Positions 1-13,270 of a stretch of DNA of 64,000 nt are shown one piece after another. Position 1 is the first letter of the stretch; each line of letters begins with the position of its first letter. Location: the NCBI GenBank assembly GCA_020086605.1, contig JACBWW010000020.1:14426429-14490428 (forward strand), in the 5' to 3' direction. Below the pieces are notes generated by a model. It saw only the letters and a program-made list of their open reading frames with translations. It was not told where the DNA came from and made no database searches. Position numbers and translations under genes: made by a program. This stretch comes from Lanius collurio. Its lineage: Eukaryota > Chordata > Aves > Passeriformes > Laniidae.

Positions 1-3000
1 AATCTTTGATAAAATTTTATAAATTTAATCTCTTAGATAGATCAAGCAAAACATGCAGATGTTGTTGGTACTTAGGGATATGGTTTAGTGATGGACCCGG
101 CAGTCTTACGTTAATGGTTGAACTCAATGATCTTAGAGGGTTTTTTTTAGCATTAATGGTTTTATGATTTTATGAGACAGTGCTTCATTCATAGAGGAAA
201 GTGAACCAAGAATTTGTTTTTCTTAGATGCCGAGCTCAGATACCAACAAAAAGGAATACTTTGCTTCAGAGAAGACTGCATTAGGAAATAAATATTGTGG
301 ATTTCTTTCAAGTCACAGACCTGAAAAACTGCTCAAGACTGTCCTTCAAAAGAGAATTCTCTTCTGTATCATCCTATGCAGCAATCTGTGTGGGTTGTTT
401 GTGTTTTTGTGGGTTTTGAGTTTTTTGGTTTTTTGTTGTTTTTTTTTTCAGAGCCAGAAAAAGGGATTGTAGAAAGATCTCTTTTCGTGCATTTTTCTAG
501 AAAAACAAAATGCATTGCTCATCCAGTTTTAAGAAATCCTTAGTGTGGGTCAGTCAGCTGTGGGCAGTCTTGGCTGGAGCAAATCGCTTTCGGCAAGAAG
601 GAGCTTCTAGTTTTCTGTGAGACTCCATTGAAGCCTAACTGAAGCAGCCATTTAGGAGACTCAACATATAAACCTTCCAGCATAAATAGGGTCCTTTTGT
701 AAAAGAGGATCTTTAGGGGGGTGGAAGAGGTGGTTTGCAATTTCTAGCAGCTACACTATTGTTAAAAGGCTGCAACAAAACTGTGAAACTCACTATAAAT
801 CAATGTACATGCCAGTCAACATGCATTTTTCCCCAAATTACTGCAGCGCTGGTGGCAAATAGAATTGTCACTTAAATCCACATTTGGATGCTATTTTATG
901 TCTAAACTGTTTTTTTTGGCTGTAATATCCCTGGCAAGTGGTGCTTATTACTGATACCTTTGGGCAGCTTGAGGTATACTGTCTTTAGAAAAAAAGATAC
1001 TATAACAATGCTGCCAAGTGTTACTTAAAATTATGAGTAGTTATTTTACAAATAAGGCCACTATCTGCCTCACAAAACAGCACAGCAACAAAATTGCTAG
1101 CTTTATTTTTGGTATACTTCTGTGTACTCTGAGTTACTATGAAAGCTTAATGGTTGTAGTTTTTATTTTTTTTTTTTTAAACAGCCTTTTTTAAAGTTAT
1201 AGCATGAGTAATATTTGGAAGAATGAGTAAGGTTTATTAAATCTTGCCATCAGTTAAGGAATTCTCTGGTTTTCCAGTTTTTATTCTACAAAGTCTCAAT
1301 GGTAAGATAAACATGTTTAACCATTTAGTTACAGACAGTTCATCCAGATGTCATCCAAATGAATGAAACTCAGCTGCTGTATTTCCTAAGAGTTTCCATC
1401 CACTTGCAACATTACTCCAGAAGCACTGTAGCGTCTGTTTCTTCTACCTTTCCCCCACAAAATCTGCCAGCAGAACCGACTAGCCCTTGTATTTATTTCT
1501 TCCCTTTGGAAGACAACTGTATGAGCTTCATCGTTTCACCTCTTCTATCTAAATAGAGCCTGTGTTACTTAAGAATTTTCCACCTCCACACACCACCCTT
1601 CTTTTTTTGATACAAACAGGTCAGAAAAGGCTTCTGCAGCTTTTTAAGCTGACATCATGCTTAGTTTATGCGCTTGAGAATATGCTCTATATTTAAGGAA
1701 TCCAATATTTAGTTTTGGATTATCACTTGTTTGGAATGTACATGACAGGACTGCAAAACAGAAGCAAGCCAGTCTGCTTACAGCTGTAAGTTAAACAATA
1801 TGCCTATATTCTGCTTTAAAGATTAGATGACACTCTTAATTGAGTTTCCTCTTCAATTTCAACGTTTATTTTGAAATATGTGGAAGCTCTGGTGGAAAAG
1901 ATAGAAATTTATTAGCATTAATTTATTAGCACACACTACCTTTTCGAACAAAAGATGACAGAAATCTTATTTTTTAAATATATGCAGAAAAATTGCATAT
2001 TCATTGAGTAGTAAGTTATTCCAGGCATTTCAGAAAATGTCTTGCAATGACAGCTGAAATGTTGAGCTAATAAAAGAAAATTGTGAAAGGATGCACATTT
2101 ATTCATGTGTCAAAAATATCACCTCCACTTCTCCATAGTCTGATGATATGACTGAGCTATGATGATCCAGTCTTATCTCACCATTTCATCTCTAATGACC
2201 TTCAGAGATTTAGAGTGCTTAACCCAACTCAGGTCTGGTCTTGCAAACACTTTATTAGAAAAGACAAGTTTTCGTTCTTTGTGGTATACCAACTATCTAC
2301 TGTGCTAGCCTACCGGAGTAAAAAATACACAAAATGACTGCATATAAAGCAGGATAAATGGTCTGCAGGCTTGAAGTTTTCACAAACTTGACACGTATAA
2401 AATTTTAGTCTAGGTTTTCCCAGCAATGCTATTAATGCTTAGGAAGTGGTGCAACTTCCCTTTTGTGATACATTGACAGAAAACAAGTGGCCAGGTTTCA
2501 TACAGTAGTGGAAGGGAAAATTATTACTCTAACTTTGGTTTCTTTTCCAGAGATTCATGGAAAGGGCTTCTGGTGTATGTCTTTTTCTACTTCATAGGAT
2601 ACTACAGCAACTGGTGGCTGTGCAATTAATATCAAACACTCATAATTTTGAAACATTACTTTTGTAATTTAATACACAAGATACTCCCATAGCATGGGAA
2701 GTGTTTAATGAAATTTAATAAATAGCTACATCTAAAATTCAAAAAGGTACAGGGAAGCAACCATTTTAGTTCAGATGTGCCTGTGATTTAATAGAAGACT
2801 TTGGTATTGCTGAACACAACTAGTGCTGTGCTCAAAGGAGCAATAGCATATTTTTTCTTTCATTACTTTCTTTGACCCTCTGAAAGGGTAATACTTAAAG
2901 GCTTTGTGTACTGATATTTAAATGCATTGTACATATGTCTAAGCATAAGCTTCTGCTAACTATTCTATAAGCAGATCAGATTAAGTGCTTTAAAATTCTT

Positions 3001-4349
3001 TCTGAAACCATTACAATGGTAACAAGTTTTATTTACAAAATTACATGTTGACTCGTTGCTATTTTCTAAAGTTTGGAATTTTTCATGTTAGGTTTTTAAT
3101 CTTCTCAGATAAATATATCTTCTAAGCAAGTTGTTTTTTTTTTTAATTGACTTTTCTTTGCTGATACTTCAAGTACTTTTAGTGAAACTCCTTACAGTTA
3201 CTTTGGTGGTTTCACAGAAAACAGCATATCTTCTGTTTGCCCAAATGTTCTTTCAGGGAAATTTTTATTATAGAATGTGCTTTTTTTCATACAAGCCAGC
3301 GTAAATTTACATTGAGCATATCCTTTGTGATTGTGAAATACAATACTTGTCCTTTCCCAGGGCAAGACATGTTAATAAAAGACCTCTGAAGTGGATATTT
3401 AGACATACAGAACATACCACAAAACATGAAATAATTCTATCTTTAGGCTGATTTATAGAAACCTGTGAAGGTATCCCTGCTAGTTTCTCACTCAGCTGCT
3501 GTAGCAGTGCCTAAGTGCATAAACAAATCAGAGGAAAGAAAAAAAAACCCAAATGGACAGAAACAAAGCAGATCCAGAGTGTAACAAATAGACACTACAT
3601 CTATGTATCTTGTTTGTAGATCAAGCTCTACACCTGAGCCTAAAGATTCTTTACTCAAATTTTCTTTATACTCTCTTAGATTCACATTCAGGGCACTGAA
3701 GGAAAAAAATACTTAAGGATATATATAATTCCATAGCATAAACCCAAACTTGTGGTTGCTTGCAATGGAAATCTGCAAAAACGTGTTCTCTGGTGTACAT
3801 CCTGTAACACTGTGTGGCAGCATCAGTTGGGCCACATCAGACATGCAAGTTCCTGAAAAGTTATAATCTCACATTCTAAAAGGAAGTGTGCTAGTTGGAG
3901 GCAGCCAACCTACAGATGTCCACAATGGTGCAATACAGTTATGGTCAGTTCTTGGTCTGTTTTGTAGATTGGCCTGGAAAAGACAGTATGGATGCTATTA
4001 AATGTGCCATCAGGAACATTCCTTTTGGTCAGTAAAGCAAGTGTATCAGTACTTCTTTAAATCTGCCTCATTATCCTTTTCTTTCATATTGTCTAGTTTA
4101 CATGTGGAGGGAAGGGAAGTTACTCTTTATCTTTTCGCAAAATAGGCTTTCCCATAACTCAGTTTGCAAGAATGATGGATGGATATAGACAGGGAGAGGG
4201 GCTATGTAGGAAGAGATCTTTGGGGACCTCTGCTGTCTTCATTGTGCCATATACTTCTTTAGAAGTTGTCACACATGACTTCCAAATTCTCAGCTTTGGA
4301 AGCTTTTTTTTTTTTTTTTTTTTGCAAAGGCATATAGTGATAGCACAAG
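1..4349. other. Intergenic non-coding DNA
   Basis: This AT-rich stretch has only short open frames with no recognisable domain, splice pattern or codon signature. It contains scattered homopolymer T runs (near 1161-1178 and 3132-3145) and a T tract of about 20 bases at 4304-4323. That tract lies just upstream of the CR1 fragment and produces a spurious poly-phenylalanine or poly-lysine frame. No gene or regulatory site is supported here. Confidence 0.7.
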
Positions 4350-4590
4350 GGGAAGTGGCTTCCATGTGGAGGGTAGGTTTAGATTATGTATGAGGAAGAA
4401 ATTCTTTGCTGTAATGGTGGTAAGGCACTGGAATAGGTTGCCCAGGGAGGTTGTGGACTCCCCATCTCTGGAGGTGGTCAAGACCAAGCTGGATAAGGCT
4501 CTGAGCAACTTGGTTTTGTGGAAGGTACCCTGCCTGCAGCAGGGGGTTTGGAACTACAATATCCTTACAGTCTCTTGCTATTCTCTTTTG
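4350..4590 (+). mobile_element. CR1 LINE 3'-end fragment, plus orientation
   Basis: The segment has the familiar 3' portion of avian CR1 retrotransposons. This includes the stretch read as a basic RKKFF motif, then an RHWNRLPREVVDSPSLE-type peptide, then a KLDKALSNL-type peptide. After it come the GGAACTA-type sequence and a degraded terminal segment. It is 5'-truncated, as most CR1 copies are, and it encodes no functional protein. Divergence from the consensus I remember suggests an old copy. Its 3' end lies about 85 bp from the 3' end of the oppositely oriented CR1 that follows. The element boundaries are approximate. Confidence 0.85.
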
Positions 4591-4674
4591 ACATGAATAA
4601 TGCCAGCCCTAGTACAGTGAGGTCCTGGCCTCAGTAATAATGATAAGAAGACTGCTTAGCCTTTCAGAGGAGGT

Positions 4675-5470
4675 CACAGAATTGCAGAATCACAGGATAA
4701 GCTGAGTTGGAAGGGACCCACAGGGATCATTGAGTCCAATTCCTGGCCCTCCCTCCCCAAGAGTCATACCATGTGCCTGAGAGTGTCCAAATGCTTCTTG
4801 AACTCTGTCAGGCTTGGTTCTGTGACCACTTCTCCGGGAAGCCCGTTCCAGTGCCCAAACGAAAAACCTTTTTCTAATATCCAACCTAAATCTCCTCCAA
4901 CACAAGAGATCAACGTCTGCCTTTCCTTTTCCCTTCAAAAAGAAGTTGTAGACTGCAATGAGATCTCCCCTCAGTCTCCTCCAGGCTGAACAGAACAAGT
5001 GACCTCAGCTGCTTCTCATGTCGCTTTTACTCAAGGCCTTTCACCATCTTTGTTTCCCTGCTTTGGATACTTTCTAATAGTTTAATATCTTTCTTATATT
5101 GACCACAACTGCTCACAGGACTTGAGGTGAGGCTGCCCCAGTGCAGAGCAGAACGGGACAATCCCCCCCTTGCCTGGCCGGCGATGCTGTGCCTGATGCC
5201 CCCCAGGACAGGGTTGGCCCTCCTGGCTGCCACAGCACTGCTCACTCATGTTCAGTTTTTCACCGACCAGGAGCCCCAAGTCCCTTTCCACATTCCACAT
5301 GGTTTCCAGCCTCTCATTCCCCAGTCTGTAGATCCAGGGCTGCCCCATTCCAGGTGCAGGATCTGGCAGTTTCCTTGTTGAACTTCATATGGCTGGTGAT
5401 TGCCCAGTCACTACTTCAGAACTTCATATGGTGAGTGATTGCCCAGTTTGTCAAGGTCTCTCTGCCGATG
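4675..5470 (-). mobile_element. CR1 LINE fragment (~0.8 kb), minus orientation
   Basis: Read on the minus strand, this contains the C-terminal part of the CR1 reverse-transcriptase ORF. There is an LGNERLE...ERDLGLLVGEKLNMSEQC-like peptide near 5348-5220, and an LGQPHLKSCEQLW-like peptide further on. The 3' region follows and ends in repeated CACAGAAT-like units at about 4675-4700. The reading frame is interrupted between these blocks, so it is a dead copy. A 28-bp segment (5380-5407) is repeated at 5419-5446. The 5' side ends near 5470, just before a hairpin and an N gap. Confidence 0.9.
5380..5446. repeat. Imperfect 28-bp direct duplication, period 39
   Basis: Two copies, 5380-5407 and 5419-5446, share a GAACTTCATATGG start and a TGATTGCCCAG end and differ at a few internal bases. 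They lie inside the minus-strand CR1 fragment. This looks like a local duplication after insertion, since CR1 elements normally carry this motif once. Confidence 0.75.
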
Positions 5471-5473
5471 TTC

Positions 5474-5527
5474 AAGACCATGCAAGACTGGAGTGAAATG
5501 ATCATCATCTTGGGTTTGCATGGTCTT
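5474..5527. repeat. 12-bp perfect inverted repeat (hairpin) beside N gap
   Basis: AAGACCATGCAA at 5474-5485 is the exact reverse complement of TTGCATGGTCTT at 5516-5527, with a 30-base loop. The right arm is followed by one base and then the two N bases. It sits at the 5' truncation point of the minus-strand CR1. It may be part of the insertion junction or a foldback artefact at a low-quality spot. Confidence 0.8.
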
Positions 5528-5528
5528 A

Positions 5529-5530
5529 NN
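5529..5530. other. Two unresolved bases (NN)
   Basis: These are ambiguous bases immediately before a run of ten A. They mark either homopolymer uncertainty or a tiny join in the assembly. Confidence 0.95.
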
Positions 5531-7112
5531 AAAAAAAAAAGTGAAGATTCTGTCATATCTTGTTTCAGGAACTTTTGAACACCCAAAGTAATGAACTAAA
5601 ACATCCAACTTTCAGTTTAACAGTACCTAATTTTTCACACACACTTTATCTAGCTTATACCTAGCTTCCCAGGCACCATTATGGCACAAGATTATTTTGA
5701 TCTGTGTTAAGGTATTTGTAAGAATTTATGGTGTCTATTCCCTTTTATGTAGGTGATAAATACAGACAAATCTGGTGAATGAGGTCATTGCTCATATACT
5801 CAAAGCCTTGCAACACTGGACCCTTATGAAATATTCTAACCATGTGTATTTATGAAATAGTTTTGTTTAAGAGCGTACTCAGCTAATGTTTGCATGACCT
5901 TTAAACAAAATAATGTCTTTGTGCTGGGTTCATTGCAAAATGAAAACATGCAGCGTGATAGGAGTCTGAAAAGCTTTGAGGGAGGTTCTAATGTGTGAAT
6001 GTGTAACGTGACACGTGCCCATTCCTTTGTATTAGGCAGAGAGAATTCATGTTTTATCTTCGAGGTGTTTGACACATCAAAAAATATCTGCCTTTTTGGG
6101 TAATCAGCAGTGTAAAAAATTATTTAGCTCATTCTTCTATCCCTTTTTATTTGTGTATCTTCACACTATAACAATTTTGCACCATTATATTTCTGATTTT
6201 CAGAAATATAACTTTTTACAATTAAACCTCTGTATGCATATCCTCTATTACTTTATTTGTATCTTCATAAACCAGATTAACTCCAGATATACTCAAATAA
6301 AGACAATGGACTGAAATCAAATGAAATGAGCATTGACTAGCAAGTGTAATATTTTAAGTGTGTGTAAGAAGCCAGGTATGTATCTTCCATTAGTCCAAAG
6401 TAATGCCTATTATCTGGCTAGATGGCTTTACAAAAACAAGTGATCCCAGCTGCTGTTTGCTGAGGGCTTAGGACAAGTGGCTGTACATTATGTACCTATC
6501 CCCAGGTGTAGCAGGTTATGTGCTCTAAATATGAATTTAGCTGAGTGTGACAATTTTAACATAAGAGACCTTAGAGGTAAATATGGGATTAATATTCCTG
6601 TGCAGATGGCATCACTCAAGGGTGGGTGGAAGCTTAGCAGAGTTCTTGGCATTGAAGCTTAAAATGTCAAGCATTTTCTGGGTCTATGCTTATGGTAACT
6701 CTTCCCCAGAACTCAGGATTTTATAATGGTGTTGGGGATATGTAAGATGCTTTCTAATCCTCTTCAGGCATTAAGTTGAATTCCTGGCCACATATCTGGT
6801 ATCAAAGGAGATCTATTTTCTTCTGTAGTACAATTGTGTACTTTTTCAGCAGGATCTCTAAAAGCTCTCATAGACATTAATGGTCCTTAGTGAGTTTGCA
6901 GAGGCTTTTTACCATGAACAAGGAAATAGGACTTTTTTAAATCATCAGCAAAGAAGTATTTATTTTTCTTTTTGTCTTGTGGATTTTTTTTTCGTACTAT
7001 GATCAAGGAAGCATTTTGTTTGGTTATTTTTTGTTGTTGTTGAGTTTATGGGTTTTTTTCCTTTGTTTATTTCATTGGCTGGTTGGGGGTTTGGGGTTTT
7101 TGGGTTTAGTTT

Positions 7113-7136
7113 TTTGTTTGTTTGTTTGTTTGTTTG
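7113..7136. repeat. (TTTG)6 microsatellite in a GT-rich tract
   Basis: Six tandem TTTG units end a strand-asymmetric GT-rich stretch running from about 7018. That stretch also has G runs at 7050-7052, 7085-7089, 7093-7096 and 7102-7104. On the minus strand it gives a low-complexity Thr-Asn-Lys-Gln frame that is not a gene. Confidence 0.9.
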
Positions 7137-9625
7137 TTTTGCCATGAGCTAGGAAATGTCTTGGGTTTTTTTACCATAATGTAGGAAGTGAATCTTATTT
7201 TGACGGGTCACAGCTACAAACTTCTGCAAGTACATGTTCCTGATCTTCTGCAGTGTTTTTCCATATAAGATCTGGAAAGGTCACAAAACTTGTAAAGTGC
7301 ATGTTGTGTGCATTATGCCTGCAGGATATGCTCTACATCAAAATTTCTTTGATACTTTCCCACCATCTACATTGAAGGGCTTCTGTGTTGTAGAAATCAC
7401 TAAGAGGGTAGCCACATACCTCCGTGCAAAATCTCACTCAGAGTCAGGGCATAATGGCATTACAAGGTCTGCAACAGCTGCTGCAGAGATATATCCATGA
7501 CTCATCTGAAATCCTACTATGAATAAAGCACTAATCCAGCATCATAACCTCTTCTGCTAGCCAAAGAAAAATGCTAAATATAAATAAATCTATTTTAGAA
7601 TGCAAATGTAGTGGAAGGTTGGTAAGATTTCAAAGAAGCTGAAAATCTCTATTATCCCAGAAAAGGAAAATTGAAGGAGAAATGAAAAGAAAATTTTCCA
7701 TTTCCATTTCTCTTGTAGTTCTTTAGAGATACTAGCGTCTATTTAGACACCAGGAGACTAATATAATGTTTATCTGAGAGAAAAGGATCGTAAAATGTAG
7801 ACTACCAAGTGAAATCACTATTACATCAGATGTTTGGAAATGAAAACAGATGATTATTCAGGTTTTGAAACACAGAATAATATTTGCCATTGGTAGAGTT
7901 TAACTACTTCATCTAGTTGCAAAACCTCCACCAGCACCAGCACTACCTGTTGTACATTTTATCTTTCTTACCAAGCTGAATTTGATGCATGTGAGGATAT
8001 AAAGATAAGCTTCCTCTAAGCCAAAAAAATATTGCTTTATGCATTCTATTAATTCTCAAACATTAGGCTGTTGAAAAGGAGGCTGTTCATAATCAGAGAA
8101 CTACCTACTGTAAACTTAGATTCAGAGAGATCTAAGATCACTTTGACTCACCTTTCACTGCAATGCTATGGAATAACTGAGTTCAATGTTACTGCATGGA
8201 AAGATCAGCATTAATAGAACTGAATGCAGTTTGTGCAATGTCTCAATTTTAATAAGCTTATTTGTAGCTTTAAAACCTGCTGAGATGGTGATCTATTTAT
8301 ACCTCAGCAATACTGCACACAGCTGCAGTGTGCTTAGGACCCAGAGAACTGAGTGGTCTTGAACCCAAATGGAAATCTGCACAGAGCTGATTTAAAGGGA
8401 AAGTATAGTCTGCCAAAGCAAAATACGAGAAAAACGTGGTTTTGCTAAACCAGATGCTTTTCTGGGACACGGAAGGGAGAAAAGTAGAGGTGCTTCAGCC
8501 TCCATTGTGAAAGAGCAGCATGTGTCCAGTTGAAAGGATCCCTTTTTTATTGTTTCATTCAGTGACCTAGAAGGCAAATATTAACTTAGCTCCAGATAGT
8601 GCCTCTCATTTCCTGCAGTGATTTCCACAGTTATCTCTTTACCAGTAATATGTAGCTGATAATAGCTTTTGGAAACAATTATTAAATTCTTAGTTTAGAA
8701 CAAAATGAATAGTATTGCTTACATTTCATTCTTCTCTTATAAAGGAGCAAATATAGAAAACTAAGTAAAACAAGTTTTAAAATTAACAATCCATAAAATT
8801 TTGTGTTATTTTACAGTCAAACTAAGATTTCCTGTATATTTATGGAGAATGATTTTAATTGTGGAGATAAGTTGACTCTAATGGTTAGCAATGTCACATG
8901 ACTACTGAATATGCAGGGTAAAACACAAACTGCAACGGGTGTATAAATCAAAGCAGTGACTCAGCCTTCAGCACGTGACCTTTGCCGTAGTTTCCCAAAG
9001 GAAACGTGGTGATGAAAATAAATTGATTCTTTTGTCTCATAGGGAAATTAAAAAGAGGAACAGAAACCTGTTCAGGTTCCTGCAGATCGTCTACCTTGCT
9101 CTCAGCTGTTGTTGTGTGAGTGGCCAGCAGTTTCATTCCCAGAACTTTTGCTCTTACTGCTTCCTCTTCCCAGTGGAAGCTGCCTGTTGCCACCTGGAAA
9201 GAAAACTGTAGCCTCTACTAACAATGGCCACAGAGGGTGTCAAATATATTTGGGTAGTATGATCACAGGCCACTCATGGAAGGCAAAGATAGATGCAGGA
9301 CCCATCTAAAGGGGAAACAGAAGAGTTGTGCAAATACACTGCATGGTATAAGTTTGTTGGTCAGTGCAAAGCTCATCTGCTCCAAAAGTGTTTGCTTGCA
9401 CAAGGCTGAGAGAGGCTGCAAGAGCTGTATCCCCATAATTGTGCCTGAAGAGTGGAGATAAAGCCAAGGAGACACATACAGTAATTGGATTCTTGTTGAT
9501 CGCACAAGAACATGATCTTTCCTTGACTTTGAGATTAAATAATTCTGGGGATGAGGATGCTGTCACAGAAAAAGCACCTGCTATAAACTACATTTGACAG
9601 GTAATAAAATTGATATTATCAGTTC

Positions 9626-9649
9626 AAGTCCCTGCCTTTGCAGGGACTT
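9626..9649. repeat. Perfect 10-bp hairpin with a 4-base loop
   Basis: AAGTCCCTGC at 9626-9635 and GCAGGGACTT at 9640-9649 are exact reverse complements separated by CTTT. No T tract follows and no homology to a known RNA is recognised. It could be a chance palindrome. Confidence 0.85.
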
Positions 9650-12600
9650 CACAGTTGAGAGTAAAAGAAGCAGTCCCGAGCTTAAACACAGTCTCTAACC
9701 CTATCAGCAGCTTTAGTATGTTTTTTTTTTCTGTTAAACAAGAGTTTGATTTCAGGCTTACGCGTGAAAATCCTCTGCTTCCATGGAGGACAAATGTCCA
9801 ATTGTAATGCTGCACTATTTTTGAAAATAATACAAACTGCAAGAACAAAAGAATAAAAAAAATAGCTGCCAACAGTATATGTTCCATACATAATGAAGGT
9901 ACAGAAGGAAAAAAGCTCTTGTGAGTTGTCATTTATGAAACAGGAGTAAAACGTTCATTCATGGAGTAAATGGGAGTACTGGGAATCCCATGCAATGCTA
10001 GTAATCACTTTCACAAAGATTAGGATATGACACTCATTCAATCCCCATTCTGCAGCACTAATGAATTATTCAGTTAATCCTATTTGGGAAGATAAATTTT
10101 GGATGCTATAGGAGCATATGTTATGATATTTTTAAATTTATTTTGATATTTGTCAGTCTTCAAATTAGCTTTTCCAGAATGCCAAATATTGTTGCTTTAG
10201 TTCCTGTATTTTTCTTCTTACCACTGAGTTTACAAGAACCCCCATATGTGTTACTACTTGACAAGACTTCTGAAATGAATCAATTAAAAAAGGTTTGATG
10301 CTTTAAAAAGCTACTGCAGACATTCTGTCTCAGATATTAGCAGCATTTGTCAGCCACCAAACAAACACAGCTTATCTGGACTTTTTTCCAGGCCTTGCAA
10401 AACTTTTATTAGGTTTCAAACATTTTTAATCTGAGTCTCATGTCAAGAGTGATGTAAAGTTCAAACTGAGACATGTTTATGAACTGATAAAAATCAATTC
10501 AATTTGATGAAAAAATCTGGCAAAATACTGGAGAGAAACTCATTTATTTGGGTGAAGAGAGTTTGGTTGATTTTAAAATGCTTGCTGGGTTACCATGCAG
10601 TGATATATGGCACAGGCTACTGCTACCTTGTGCTGTGTCTCAGGGCTGCAGTCCCGAGACTCAATGCATTGGACATTCTTTTAAAGCAATCCAAGTATTT
10701 TATAGAATACCCATTTCAGCTCTTACTTCACCATGGAATGCTTAGTATATTGGTTCAAAGCCACTATTTATACTGTTAAAGTGAAGATGTCACTGCTCTG
10801 TTGAGTGGCCAAATTAGGATGGGGACAAAAGGGATGCAGTGAAAAACTTCTATTATGCAACTGAAAGGAGAGATGCCCTTCACCTGATGTGATGCTTTTG
10901 TTTTGCAGTCCTGTATTCTGCAGCAGGCAGTTGAGTGGCTGAAGAGCAATGCTGCCATGCTGGGAGCTCCTCTGCTCCACCGCAGCGCCACGATTGCGTT
11001 GCCTCTGCAGCCACAGCCAGCCAAGCAGACACAGTTGCCAGCTGTGTGCTTGGATCAGGAGTCAGCCTGCTGACAAAAAGCCCAGTAGTTTTCCTAAGTG
11101 CTCGCCTTCCAAGAAGAAAGCTGGCCTATTCTCCCCCTAGAAACATCTCTCATTCTCAGTGCTCTTTCTCAGTGTGTACTTAATCTGTCATCGTCCTCTT
11201 GTCAAAAAAATGTGAGGGTTGTTTGACCTGACACAAATCCTGTCTCTGGAAGAGCGAGGCGAGTTGGCCGAAAAAATCCCTGTCAAAAATTGTTTTTTGA
11301 TAGCATCGTAATGTGAATGCACCTGATTATTCTGAAAATATACAGGAGAGCATGCATATCAGGAAGGTGCTTGTTAATTCTGCCACAGATTTAACTATAT
11401 GGGAGTATTCAGTACCTAACTGACAATCCACCTGAAAATAAAATAAGTGAAAAAACAGTATATGTGCATGAATCAATTCAGCAATCACAGATGACTATTT
11501 TATTGGTAGCAGACCAACACAGTTTCTCCACAGTCCTTTTCTTGGTGCACCTGCAGGGCAGCTTAGTTTCCACCCAGGGCCCCACTGCACATACACCCCA
11601 GCAGTCCCTCCCCTGCCAGGCTTCCCCAGCCCACTTCCAAACTCACATCGTTTCAGTTGAGAGCTTCTTCTGATGCCTTGAAGTGCATCACTTCTGTCTC
11701 AGTAGGAGAGAAAGGGCAAAGCCTGAATCCTCCAAGCAGGGTATAAAATGGCTTTTGTGTGTATGCATATGGGCATATGTATGGAGGACACGTGGGAGAT
11801 ACAGGCCCATAATTTTTCATGCTAACAAAGAAGGAAATAATTTTAGATGATTTTGTGTGCCCAGGTCCCAGATATGTTAATTATTAGGGGTAAAGGACAA
11901 GAAATACAGCTTCAAGTAACGCACTGTTACCAGAGATACATTTTGTAGGAATTGCTGTAGCTACATCTGTGATGCTATTTTATATGTTATTCTCTGGAAA
12001 TTCTTATTTCTGTGGAGAAGAGGAAGAGAATGAAAGATGCTTTAATACAGTGATAGTTTTCCCTTTTGTATTCATGAGTAGGCCTTGAATTCTACTCCTG
12101 AGGTTTACATCGTTAGAATTCTACTTGACCTGAGTCTTCCTTGAATGCTTTGATTTTATGACACTATTAAGTTTATTTGGCAAAGGAATTATTTTCATCC
12201 TAATTACTTTTCTCGTCTGTGTTGTTTTCACAAAATGAGACAGAGACAAGCAAGGAAAAAAATGTAACCATAGAAGTCTTAATACTTTTCTAATGTTTTA
12301 TTTAGTTTAGCCGAGCAGCTCTCTGCTGTGAGGCACTCTGGTGAACAGTGTAGGACTTGGCTGGAAAAAATCAGAGTTACAAGTTATGTGACACATTAAT
12401 AAAACTGCTTAAAGAATGTAAGAATGCAAGACTGCACAGGATCCATGTAGGTCAAACCTTACTTTTTATAGAAGGATTGAAATATTCTTAGGCTTTTTCC
12501 TACTTGATTAATTTTTCCCTACCAGAACAACAACATCTTGAGAAATGTGTGATTTTTACAGAAACACATTGCTTCAGTTGCCTTTCTTTGTCATTTCCTC

Positions 12601-13249
12601 CCATCTCTGAGCTATATTGGATACTTCCCTTGTTTTAAGCATTTTTAACATGAAGTTGATCCTGCAATTTCTAACCTTGCCAAATTTTTATTTATCTATG
12701 TTTTCTATATTTAGCTGCTGTTGTGTGGTGGATACATTTAATTAACACCTTGTGGAAAACTTCTCAAGTTATTTCTGCTAGTGGGGATAATGATTCATCC
12801 AGACAAGGTGTCTTTTTAAAATTAGAAGATAGTAAAGACATTTACTCCTCACTTAATGGTAAAAGACATGTTGGTTTCTTCTGTTGTCACTCCAGGCCAT
12901 GTGTTTAACATAATGAGAACTCCTAGCTTCTTTTCTTAAGAAAACTTTTTTTTTTTTTTTTTTTAAACCTGTTCTTTTGGAGCATAGGGAAAAAGCTGCT
13001 CAATTGAGCCAGTTGTTTTGCTTGGGATATTGCTTCTACTACCTTTGGAGGACACATTTGAAATCTATAGACTGTTGCTTAATTTTTTTTCTCATTTCCT
13101 GTATTTAAGTGGGAATTTCTCTTTGCTCTGAAAAAGTATTTTATTGTTCATAAGTTTCTGCTTTCTTGAAACATAGTTACACACTGTACCAAAAGGGAGA
13201 GGAAAAAAAAGAGCCAATGGAAAGTGAAAAATGTAAGCCTCAGTCTAGA

Positions 13250-13270
13250 AATTCAGGATCAACCTGAATT
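13250..13270. repeat. Perfect 8-bp hairpin with a 5-base loop
   Basis: AATTCAGG at 13250-13257 pairs with CCTGAATT at 13263-13270. It is isolated, with no neighbouring RNA-gene signal. Confidence 0.75.

Noticed and set aside
4366..4596. A 76-codon plus-strand frame with protein-like sequence
   Set aside because: It is the translated 3' region of a CR1 LINE and not a host gene.
5094..5348. An 84-codon minus-strand frame with protein-like sequence
   Set aside because: It is a remnant of the CR1 reverse-transcriptase ORF within a dead copy.
7018..7140. G-quadruplex in the GT-rich tract
   Set aside because: There are only three close G runs of three or more. The fourth is over 30 bases away, so a stable quadruplex is doubtful.
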